NCBI GenBank assembly: GCA_945883695.1
Contig: CAMCYK010000010.1
Coordinates: forward strand, 1-54,080
Direction: 5' to 3'
Length of the DNA: 54,080 bases
From: Akkermansia muciniphila
GTDB taxonomy: Bacteria; Verrucomicrobiota; Verrucomicrobiia; Verrucomicrobiales; Akkermansiaceae
In this document: in pieces, positions 49,001 through 54,080 of the stretch
Position numbering within the stretch: the stretch's first letter is position 1
Layout of the letters: each line of letters begins with the position of its first letter
The notes under the pieces: model-generated
Database searches by the model: none
What the model saw: the letters and a program-made list of their open reading frames with translations, nothing else
What the model was told of the DNA's origin: nothing
Translations under genes and position numbers: made by a program

Positions 49001-51587
49001 CTTCACCGTGCTCTCGCCCGGCGTGTTGCGGTTCCAAGGCACCGCCGCGCAGGTCACCGCCGCGCTGCGGGCGCTGGTCTTCACCCCGGTCCCCAACCGG
49101 ATCCCGATCGGCCAAACCGAGAACACCGCCTTCACGCTGAGCCTGGACGACGGCTTCGTGGCGTCGCCGGTGATCATCGCGCCGGCCGTCACCACGGTGA
49201 CTCCGGTCAACGACCTGCCGGTCATCACCGGCACCGTGGCCGCGCAGAAACTCTATCAGTTCTCCTCGCTGCGGCCTTTCGCCGGGGTGAATATCACCGA
49301 CATCGATAACCTCGGTGCTCAGCCGCAGACCTTCGAGGTGCGGATCGACAACGCGATCAAAGGCGGGTTCTCGAACCTCGGCGGCTTCGTCCAGCAGCCG
49401 GCCGGCAGCGGCATCTACCTCTTCACCGGCGCCCCGGCCGCGGCTTCCACCGCCCTCCGCGGCCTGCTCTTCACGCCGTCTCCAGGCAACCGGGTGACGC
49501 CCGTCTCGCCGGAGGTCGCGGGCTTCACCATCACGATCACCGACGGCTTCGGCCCGCCGGTGGTGGATGCCGTGACCAGCGTGCAAATCCTTCATGGAGA
49601 AGTGGACCGCCTGCTTTCGCTCGGCACCACCGGTCTCGATGTCAGCCAGATCGCGGCCGCCTTCGGCACGGCGGTCGCCATCAGCGGCGATACCCTGGTC
49701 GTCGGCTCGCCCTTGCGCGACCTGCCGGCGGTCGATGCCGGCCGCGTGTTCGTTTACGAACGGAATGCCGGCTTCGGCGCTCCGTGGGGCCAGGTCGCGC
49801 AGGTCGCCGGATCGGACACGGTGGCGGGCGACCGCTTCGGTGAGTCGGTCTCGATCGACGGCAACTTCATGGTCGTCGGCGCGCCCGGTGCCGACGCGGC
49901 CGCCAGCAACGCGGGGGCCGCCTACGTGTTCCAGCGGAACCCCGGCAACCCCAACGCCTGGACCCAGGTCGCGAAGCTGCTGCCCCCGCTCACCAACGGT
50001 GCCGGCAACGACGCTTTCGGCACGGCGGTGGCCATCCAGGGCAACACCATCCTGGCCGGCGCTCCCAACGCGAATCTCCCCGGCGCGCCGCGTTCCGGCC
50101 GGGTCTTCGCCTACCGCTCCGCCGCCGGTGCCTGGTCCCACGTCCAGACCCTGGTGGCCGCCGACAACCGCACCACCGGGATCGCCGGCGACAACGAGGA
50201 CTTCGGATTCTCGCTCGCCTTCGACGGCAACACCGCGGTGATCGGTTCCCACGGTGCCAACCTCGGCGGCCAAACCAGCCAGTGGAACTACGGCGCGGCC
50301 TACATCTTCACCCGCGGCGGCAGCGAGCTGCCCTGGGCCGAAATCAAGCGGCTCGACGAGTTTGCCGATCCCACCGCCACCTCGAACTCCGGCTTCGGCT
50401 ACGCGGTGGACATTTCCGGCGACCGGATCGTCGTCGGCGTCCACTCCGGCAACTCTCCTTTCGGCGTGTTCAAGCCCGGTGGCGCGCGGATCTACGAGCG
50501 CGATTTCAACGGCACGAACCAGTGGGGCGAGGTCGAACGGATCTCCCCGGCGGACGGGATTCCCTCGGACTATTTCGCCACCTCGGTGGCGATCAGCGGC
50601 GACCTCGTGCTGATCGGTTCACCGGGTCCCGGCCAGGCATCGACGGTGGTCCGCGGCTACATGGAAGTCCATCGCCGGGCTTCCTCCGCCCCGGTCTGGA
50701 GCCTGATCGACCGCCTGCCGCCGGGTGCCGACACCGCATTCGATCGCTTCGGCCAGGCCGTGGCCATCGACGGCTTCACGGGGGTCTCCGGCGCGCCGGG
50801 CGACAGCGTGAACCTCCTCGGGGCCACCACCGCGGGCAGCGCCCGGGTTTACCAGTTCCAATACGACCTCGGCCCGCGCCTCGCGCTGCCGGTTCCCGAC
50901 CAACTCGCCCGGCAGGACACGCCCTTCCAGTTCGCGGTGAATCCGGCGACCTTCAACGACCCGATCTATCCGGGTCCGCTGACCCTCTCGGTCGCGCTGT
51001 CGAACGGCAGTCCCTTGCCCGCCGGTGCCTGGCTGACCTTCAATCCGGCGACGGCGACCTTCGCGGGAACCCCGGTCGCGGCGAACCGCGGCGATTACAT
51101 GCTGGTCTTGACCGCCACCAACCCGCTGGGCAGCAAGAGGGTCTCGAATCCTTTCCTGATCAGCGTCAGCGGCGGTGGCCTCGACTCCGCCTACGCCGCC
51201 TGGGCCGCCGGCCAATTCACCCCGGCGGAGCTCGCCGATCCGGCCTTGGAAGCCAGCGTCTGGGGGATGAACGCGAATCCCGAGGGGGACTCCCAATCGA
51301 ACCTGCTCGAGATGCTGTTCGGCCTGAATCCCAAGCTGAGCGATCAAGCGGACCTCGTGTTCACCCGGCTCAGCAGCACCCTTTCGACCCTGAATTTCCC
51401 CCGCTCCACGGCGTTCCCGGCGGACGAGGCGGAGGTCGAATGGTCCACCGATTTGTTGACCTGGTCCACCACCGGGGTCGGGCTGACCCCCGCGGCGGCG
51501 GTCGGCGGCATCGAACGGGTCACCGCCGTCATCACCTCGCCCGTCCCGCGGACCCGGCTCTTCGTCCGCATCGTGGCCGGCGAGTGA
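40089..51587 (+). CDS. Giant secreted multidomain surface protein, 3832 residues
   Basis: Signal peptide ends GSAAAA (about 22). The order is: cadherin/Ig-like beta repeats (about 25-650); a right-handed beta-helix region (about 653-910; DNDVIVFALP, then GGAIAV, GGAVDV, GGAVSL, GGGGIY turns); a lamin-tail-like domain (about 1017-1110; IHEIRTAAPQFIELFNP); a long array of cadherin-like/tandem repeats (about 1209-2914) with eleven LxVLxND-type motifs (LNVLANDLD, LDVLANDNV and similar) and three FCCH-like modules (about 1312, 1480 and 1863); more Ig-like repeats; FG-GAP beta-propeller repeats (about 3190-3590; VVGAPGAD, FGESVSIDG); a putative Ig domain; and a C-terminal EVEWSTDLLTWSTTG module shared with the 876-residue protein. 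It is probably a cell-surface adhesin or matrix protein. The ATG at 40089 was chosen for the signal peptide. Confidence 0.88.
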   Translation: MEFPSRLLPLIFGLILAGSAAAAPTLTNITTISGPDVQEDAAIPISYDRLAAAANESGDTTSFRRKTLFAGTLTKNGENVPLNGTLGVGETWIWTPPANQNGNNFVAFSVVAFAAGEESASGEIVRFDVTAVPDAPVLGGAILGTLATPLTDVGTDSADPSYLIFGNLTISDADSDNQSVVVTISKEADDYGSFELPGANVTDSVDQTSRIHTLSFRSPANAQTALRLGKYTVNRNRVPVALRDFAIEVKVIDTTLLQDTESSTVHVRSVNDAPVVTATITPAAVPDTASVAPFQLTLTDPDVGETFEVTLAETSATPRGTLSPANFSVTGDAAAVAAGVGGVSYLPAQQSNNVTATFRHSIVQIHPSGVREDAVTADRNLSIQFINDATELAGLTVALIRTTDDPSEAKVFPFSTVTVNDPDPGQTFTVTIALDDPAKGSFVKGDGTSLGSITGTAAAITALLRDVVFVPAPNRIAVNQSETATITLTIADTSSSPLTRVNNQTQIEVTAVNGAPRVLWTLASDDRFPTSDEPAQIDPTPFPLPFAPVEFKDDSELTVTITIDDPDKGVLGTVAGSGFQPTSAGSGVYVFSGDEDEATTAIQGLKFIVNPDFIFPPDLPGRTDFTIKAEDAALNRTVRVLPIVLVSESRSFMVTQLIDDESVVGSLRNAIAAAADNDVIVFALPSYPATIRLTEGPLVLNKHLSFRGPGADKLAISGDSNANLLADAADTRLFEVFTRVRMSGLRLERGYAAAGGAIAVARREPGLRPGELVLEDCTIARCVATQWGGAVDVFEGSLRAERCLFEGNSLLASSGQGGGAVSLFTELPCFFINCTFSGNSQSSPVGLGGGGIYAENHEPSRPFDVTVTHCTFSGNLDASNKGSSIHSNVANTRVRVTNSIFADFTGRNLGVSGAGEILSGGGNLSNDNTATTSIQGGVPQLATLLNNTTGTKPDQRNIDPKLGPLDFVEGRVKAHRLLAGSPATDAAVSGKAAVDQRGVVRLSPPDSGALGTDRPGRLVIHEIRTAAPQFIELFNPRDQATLQLNGCELWIDGERLHTFGSADKILSGSGLIVASGALATLDSSVPVIVPLALNPRGRIEIRRPSGITLTSPQPPSEQTLLAGVSYVSVFAQAFTDPATTPAVTVGYGNDSITLAPQLGGTAFVPHRLVLPPPAGVNPVGTGPAASPGGYSLTTPFGLPNAFPFAALDRFEVTEDELATLNVLANDLDPDGADRVFLVDLNPALSGTPPASNKSSILTNAGAAVSMTPATAPLRGTALGFDPRTAFNHLPAGARVTDTFAYSVIDVGSGAVGGYADGLAGTTLVTALSHRLSSGETVVISGSATAAYNVSRAVTVVDADTFRIPVTFAGNPGPLERGSWQTAVPRSPSARSEALVEVTVLGRNDPPTPAANTVAVNEDTVLRIFGDPVAAAPVLDTDGLYPVPRTFNGTGLLANDSDPDTNDQPFTKLRVVGVCQARAIGGFSGSPGQSPVTVTSTAHGLEDGTTVLVSGYGGHPSYNGYHLATVTGANTFTLPLAYFDNAATKGLWTVLNDSNRLATTSFHGAAVSLEIRANRAQTNVVFNPRPSTLLNGLANGESANDTFHYAVEDQAGAVSLAPVTVNVGGVNDAPVPSDNPPGLAVLTPLLPPGQSLAQFTAASEVLYMLPSGGSPGTVNAALRPPGGGPDDVVVVAGIDWTHEDAPLALASAGLLANDQDVDRSDLLRFEIGAGQNLSREGAAISLGAGGSLLNYNPTAAPKLQALAFKERVIDTFVVTVFDGIARVNTTIAVLVEGRNDQPIASNTGLTTPEKTFLEVKPPGLLLSGLEIDQNTRLPDNRKFLLPTRDFATTVFGAKVNVLLEAREGVVNDFAAGAPGTTVVLSPGHGLQTGQEVVLPASGPLTGQYVLTRIDADRFSVPVAYDAAFSSVGGIWQVLASTLQYDPTASVFPGPTGGPAFTLQGLGQGQSYVDTFTYTLLDGSYLFANDDIYRVEVDRGEIELRVLDNDTNLDGVAVGRRIIAVGPPSGGGSVALNGDESILYTPETSFVGDEVFTYTIEDDLGNRDTALVTARVTVDRLNGNLRANADRFTVAAGQGPLLDVLANDSIIPATGAPLALAGISTAPDQGGTAVIENGRIRYTPSAAAVVFPYTENFAYTMSGGGTATASAVVTVVVVNRANTLNVRADSFGVPAGSSEVTLNVLENDNILPGTGEDLVITAVGTPLHGTVTIVDGVALAYSPAAAFLGTDTFSYTVGDGFGGTGVAQVTVKVGYLTTNTDIFSVRFDDPGKTVDDGFTTLDVLANDNVLQGGAGAVTLTAVTPLSPALGQMSVAPDGKSLRFDPAVGATGQLDFTYTITDVGGRSATGTVTVVVIASGIRASSDFFTVQTDSQSNELGVLSNDLRISDLPGQLSVTSIGIGVDGPDQGGSVEISEDFKKLVYTPAPGFRGTESFTYTVTDGDSTDTARVSVRSTIGEMVAGEDEFFVYRGSDDNRLAVLGNDRIIPDGGQLLVITAISNDPGNPSNPLNRGSLAIIEDGAALSYTPSPANTVFPYVETFTYEISSGGTARAAGVIRIEVLDRIGARNLETNHDVFAVRSDSPGTVLPVLANDSVLPASAADWIITEVSVPTSNVCSPFLTADFLAPRALATTLAAQGGPLAQFLWARFTPASRALFANPAASELQLRVALVSEFNGVVRAGTSIHDPARFAGITLREATQTLLAQGATGEQLIVLNRLLLEDAFPAGLRQAAGGGSVAIVGTDLIYVPQPGYVGSVRFTYRVSDRLGGTGFGEVTVKVGDVSVSDDVFTVLAGGGPVALDVTANDGILRTSFPAAQQAAQADFTLTALKAITIVPPAAGSAVVAGEVVSFTPAAGFQGKATLTYWVEDDGGCTFPGTAVISVMPPGGDRDTAVASITVTGINDPPQLLGVGPTATSDTNPLQPFANATVVEFDEQRQQLVTLTITYPAGQGVLGGGFTVLSPGVLRFQGTAAQVTAALRALVFTPVPNRIPIGQTENTAFTLSLDDGFVASPVIIAPAVTTVTPVNDLPVITGTVAAQKLYQFSSLRPFAGVNITDIDNLGAQPQTFEVRIDNAIKGGFSNLGGFVQQPAGSGIYLFTGAPAAASTALRGLLFTPSPGNRVTPVSPEVAGFTITITDGFGPPVVDAVTSVQILHGEVDRLLSLGTTGLDVSQIAAAFGTAVAISGDTLVVGSPLRDLPAVDAGRVFVYERNAGFGAPWGQVAQVAGSDTVAGDRFGESVSIDGNFMVVGAPGADAAASNAGAAYVFQRNPGNPNAWTQVAKLLPPLTNGAGNDAFGTAVAIQGNTILAGAPNANLPGAPRSGRVFAYRSAAGAWSHVQTLVAADNRTTGIAGDNEDFGFSLAFDGNTAVIGSHGANLGGQTSQWNYGAAYIFTRGGSELPWAEIKRLDEFADPTATSNSGFGYAVDISGDRIVVGVHSGNSPFGVFKPGGARIYERDFNGTNQWGEVERISPADGIPSDYFATSVAISGDLVLIGSPGPGQASTVVRGYMEVHRRASSAPVWSLIDRLPPGADTAFDRFGQAVAIDGFTGVSGAPGDSVNLLGATTAGSARVYQFQYDLGPRLALPVPDQLARQDTPFQFAVNPATFNDPIYPGPLTLSVALSNGSPLPAGAWLTFNPATATFAGTPVAANRGDYMLVLTATNPLGSKRVSNPFLISVSGGGLDSAYAAWAAGQFTPAELADPALEASVWGMNANPEGDSQSNLLEMLFGLNPKLSDQADLVFTRLSSTLSTLNFPRSTAFPADEAEVEWSTDLLTWSTTGVGLTPAAAVGGIERVTAVITSPVPRTRLFVRIVAGE

Positions 51588-51595
51588 ACCGTCCC

Positions 51596-53983
51596 CTATC
51601 GCTGTTCGACGCGGATGGTCACGTCGCGCTTTCCGCCGTTGCGTTTGTCGGTCGCGGTGAGGACGTGGCTGCCAGGCTTGAGGCGGGCCAGCGCTTCCAC
51701 CCCGCCGGCGCTCACCTCGAGCGTCGCGCTGGACCACTCGGCCTGCCCCGGCAGGTTGGTGGCCAGATGCAGCACGCCGCCGTTCGGCAGCTCGGGATCG
51801 AGGATATAGGTCGTGCCGTCGCGCGGGGCGAGGATCCGCAGCGGGATCTCGGCCGGCCGGCCGGTCGCGAGGGCGAATTCGGAGCGACGGCGGTTGTGCT
51901 CCGAGGCGAACCATTCGGCGTACGAGGAATCCAGTAGCACGCGGCCGGAAGCGTCCCGGTCGGCGGGCGAGGCGGGCAGCGGCAGGCGGTCGGCGGGGAG
52001 ATGGAAGAGCGTAGATGGTGGATGGGGGATGGTAGATCCCTCGTTGTCTTTGGTATTTTCATCTACGATCTGCCATCTGCCATCTCCCATCCTCTTCCCC
52101 GTCAAGGGGTCGATCACGACCTGGACCAGGCCCTCCGGCCGTTCGAGCCACTCCGGCTTCGCGTCGCGGTGGAGGCGGAGCATCGTGCGGTGGAAGACGG
52201 GGCCCGCCCCGGCGACGCCGGAGAGGCCCTTCATCGGGGAGTTGTCGAAATTGCCGGCCCAGACGCCGACGGTGAACCTGCCGGTGAAGCCGAGGCACCA
52301 GTTGTCGCGGAAATCGGAGGAGGTGCCGGTTTTCGCGGCGCAGGGGAAAGGCAGTTCGAGCGGTCCGCCACGGCCGAAGGACGGCGCGCGGGCGACGGGG
52401 TCGGCGAGGATGCCGGCGATGAGATAGGCGGAGGAGGGGGAGAAGATGGTAGATGGTAGTGGGTGGATGGTAGATGGCGGGGCGGCGCTGGCTTTGGCAT
52501 TCTCATCCGCCATCTGCCATCTTCCATCGACGATCTCCGATCTACCATCCGCCATCCAAAGCCGCACCTCCCGGTGCGTGCCTCCCTCCGCCAGCGTGGC
52601 GTAGGCGTTCGTGAGATCCAGCAGCCGGACCGGGGCGTTGCCGAGGGTCAGGCCGAGGCCGTAGGGCGCGGGGTCGGGGCCGATGGTGTCGAGGCCGAGC
52701 TCCAACAGGAGCTGGTGCAGCGGCCGCGGGCCGCCGAGGTCGTTGAGGGCGCGCATCGCCGGGACATTGAGCGAACAGGCGAGGGCCTCGCGGACGGTGA
52801 CGGGGCCGCGGAAGGTCCGGTCGTAGTTTTCGGGGGCGTCGAGGCCTTCCTTGGTGCGGAAGCGGGTCGGGATGTCGGCGACGATCGATCCCGGATGCAA
52901 TCCGCCCTTTTCGAAGGCGAGCAGCCAGGTGAAAGGCTTGAGGGCGGAGCCGGGGGAGCGCGGGGCCAGCGCGCCGTTGATTTGTCCGCCGTTCGGGTCG
53001 CGCCAGTCGCCGGACGAGACCAGGGCGAGGATCTCGCGGGTATCGTTGTCGAGCACGACCACCGCGGCGTGCTTGAGGTTGGAGGCGGAGAGCTTGGCGA
53101 GTTCCTCGCGGACGATCGCCTCGACGTCGTGCTGGAGCGCGGCGTCGATCGAAGTCCGGTGCCCGGAGCCCGGGCGCTGGAGGGGTTCAAACGCGGGCAG
53201 CCACGGGGCGACGGGTTTTTCCGGGAGCGGCCGGAGCTTCAGCGGTTCGGCGCGGGCGGCGGAAATACGGGAGGCATCGTAGGTCTTGGCGAGGCGGTCG
53301 AGCACGACGCCGCGGCGGGCGAGCGCGCGGGCCGGGTGCTTGAGGGGATCGAGCCGGCTGGGGGCCTGCGGGAGGCCGGCGAGCAGGGCGTTTTCGGCGA
53401 GCGAGAGGTCGGCGAGCGGTTTTTGGAAGTAGAAGCGGGCGGCTTCGGCGGGGCCGCTGCGATGGTTGCCGTAGGGCAGGCGGTTGAGGTAGGCGACGAG
53501 GATCCGGTCCTTCGTCCATTTCATCTCGAGGTGGCGGGCGAGCAGGGCCTCGCGGAGTTTGGTGCGGAGCGTCCGCGGGGCGGGGGGCGAAGAGAGTTTG
53601 ACCAGCTGCTGGGTGATGGTGGAGGCGCCGGAGACGGAGCGGCGGTGGCGCAGCGCGTCCTTCGCGGCGCGGGCGGTGGCGAGCAGGTCGATCCCGCCGT
53701 GGGAGCGGAAGCGCTTGTCCTCCGCGACGAGGGTGCAGGCGACGAGGTCGGCCGGGATTTCACCGAGGGCGACCGGCGCGCTGCGGGTGAAGTCGGGGAG
53801 GACGAGGTGGTGGAGCGGCTGGCCGTGGCGGTCGAGCAGAACGGGCGAGGCGGACGGGTTTTCGACGAGGCCGGCGGGCAGCGGGAAGAAGAGCGGGAGG
53901 AGGAACCAGCCGAACAGGGCCGCCGCGAGCGCGGCCACCGGGAGGAGGACGCGCTTGCGGCGGAGCGGACGACGGGGTTTCAC
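51596..53983 (-). CDS. pbpC: Penicillin-binding protein 1C with in-frame repeat insertions
   Basis: A 795-residue bifunctional peptidoglycan synthase. Membrane anchor about 12-34. The GT51 glycosyltransferase is shown by AEDKRFRSHGG (catalytic E88) and GASTITQQLVKL. The transpeptidase motifs are SALK (346-349), SLN (404-406) and KTGTS (551-555). The C-terminal domain (from about 700; PLRILAPRDGTTYILDPE) matches the BiPBP_C domain of PBP1C. The start is GTG at 53983; no ATG fits. Two foreign segments interrupt it in frame, at about 477-513 and 631-661. Both encode DGRWQxxDENxK...PST and come from GATGG/CCATC minisatellite-like DNA. They sit between domains or motifs, so activity may survive. 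It converges on the giant-protein gene with 8 bp between their ends. Confidence 0.92.
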   Translation of the reverse strand: MKPRRPLRRKRVLLPVAALAAALFGWFLLPLFFPLPAGLVENPSASPVLLDRHGQPLHHLVLPDFTRSAPVALGEIPADLVACTLVAEDKRFRSHGGIDLLATARAAKDALRHRRSVSGASTITQQLVKLSSPPAPRTLRTKLREALLARHLEMKWTKDRILVAYLNRLPYGNHRSGPAEAARFYFQKPLADLSLAENALLAGLPQAPSRLDPLKHPARALARRGVVLDRLAKTYDASRISAARAEPLKLRPLPEKPVAPWLPAFEPLQRPGSGHRTSIDAALQHDVEAIVREELAKLSASNLKHAAVVVLDNDTREILALVSSGDWRDPNGGQINGALAPRSPGSALKPFTWLLAFEKGGLHPGSIVADIPTRFRTKEGLDAPENYDRTFRGPVTVREALACSLNVPAMRALNDLGGPRPLHQLLLELGLDTIGPDPAPYGLGLTLGNAPVRLLDLTNAYATLAEGGTHREVRLWMADGRSEIVDGRWQMADENAKASAAPPSTIHPLPSTIFSPSSAYLIAGILADPVARAPSFGRGGPLELPFPCAAKTGTSSDFRDNWCLGFTGRFTVGVWAGNFDNSPMKGLSGVAGAGPVFHRTMLRLHRDAKPEWLERPEGLVQVVIDPLTGKRMGDGRWQIVDENTKDNEGSTIPHPPSTLFHLPADRLPLPASPADRDASGRVLLDSSYAEWFASEHNRRRSEFALATGRPAEIPLRILAPRDGTTYILDPELPNGGVLHLATNLPGQAEWSSATLEVSAGGVEALARLKPGSHVLTATDKRNGGKRDVTIRVEQR
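52000..52092. repeat. GATGG/CCATC inverted repeat element inside pbpC, copy 1
   Basis: AGATGG-type repeats (52000-52038) and CCATC-type repeats (52062-52091) face each other around a short spacer that on the coding strand reads GATGAAAATACCAAAG. The whole lies in frame within pbpC and encodes residues about 631-661 (KRMGDGRWQIVDENTK and following). It is homologous to the copy at 52444-52557. Confidence 0.82.
52444..52557. repeat. GATGG/CCATC inverted repeat element inside pbpC, copy 2
   Basis: AGATGGTAGATGG repeats (52444-52480) face CCATCTGCCATC repeats (52508-52557), with a spacer that on the coding strand reads GATGAGAATGCCAAAG. It is in frame in pbpC, residues about 477-513 (MADGRSEIVDGRWQ and following). 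The two copies share the spacer core GATGARAATRCCAAAG, so they derive from one element. Confidence 0.82.
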
Positions 53984-53995
53984 GGGAGATGACCG

Positions 53996-54075
53996 GGACC
54001 GCGGACTTTTGTCCGATTGAATCTGGGTGGGGCCGACTGCTGGAGGAAACTCGAGCGGACTAAAGTCCGCGGTCC
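53996..54075. repeat. GGACCGCGGACTTT inverted repeat
   Basis: Arms GGACCGCGGACTTTTGTCCG (53996-54015) and CGGACTAAAGTCCGCGGTCC (54056-54075) are complementary except for one base, with a 40-bp spacer. It starts 12 bp upstream of the pbpC GTG start, so it lies in the pbpC 5' region. A related ACTAAAGT..GACCGCGG sequence occurs within the transposase gene near 22780. Confidence 0.75.
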
Positions 54076-54080
54076 AGTAC

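Overview
The window is GC-rich chromosomal DNA that most resembles Verrucomicrobiota (Luteolibacter/Haloferula-like). This is inferred from gene content and style, not from a marker-gene match. Supporting signs are very large secreted multidomain proteins with TSP3/dockerin-like and Calx-beta modules, a Tat-exported GFO/IDH/MocA oxidoreductase, a PQQ dehydrogenase with a fused cytochrome c domain, many families of small interspersed palindromes, and near-total absence of Shine-Dalgarno sequences. I found no tRNA, rRNA or CRISPR array.

Layout. 1-5 kb: a DUF937-like protein converges on trpC; then come an IspH homologue that has lost its iron-sulfur cysteines, a truncated gene, a metallophosphoesterase and a repeat-rich gap. 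5-10 kb: a GntR regulator with a palindromic operator, an ABC ATPase and two paralogous seven-helix permeases form one operon. 10-14 kb: two rRNA modification genes (RsmC-like, RsuA-like), a Tat oxidoreductase and a secreted helical protein. 15-23 kb: a degenerate amidase, a 146-bp tandem repeat array, a small zinc-ribbon membrane protein, a PQQ/cytochrome c dehydrogenase, a TauE/SafE permease, a fatty acid desaturase and a REP-associated (Y1) transposase. 51.6-54 kb: penicillin-binding protein 1C carrying two in-frame insertions of a minisatellite-like element.

The most notable region is 23.85-51.59 kb. Six co-directional genes, 10-51 bp apart, encode exported or envelope proteins of 344, 860, 2944, 876, 330 and 3832 residues. 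A roughly 70-residue module recurs eight times across three of them (4, 1 and 3 copies). A SurA/PpiC-type foldase is the fifth gene, and an AT-rich leader precedes the first. They look like one transcription unit building a giant extracellular or cell-surface assembly with its own foldase. Its function is unknown; this is my candidate for an undescribed system.

A second theme is interspersed repeats. One palindrome family beginning TAAGGAG supplies the TAA stop codon of three genes. Others form a three-stem cruciform, a head-to-head inverted pair, tandem arrays and the pbpC insertions. A Y1 transposase in the same window is a plausible mobiliser of the GGAG-footed hairpins.
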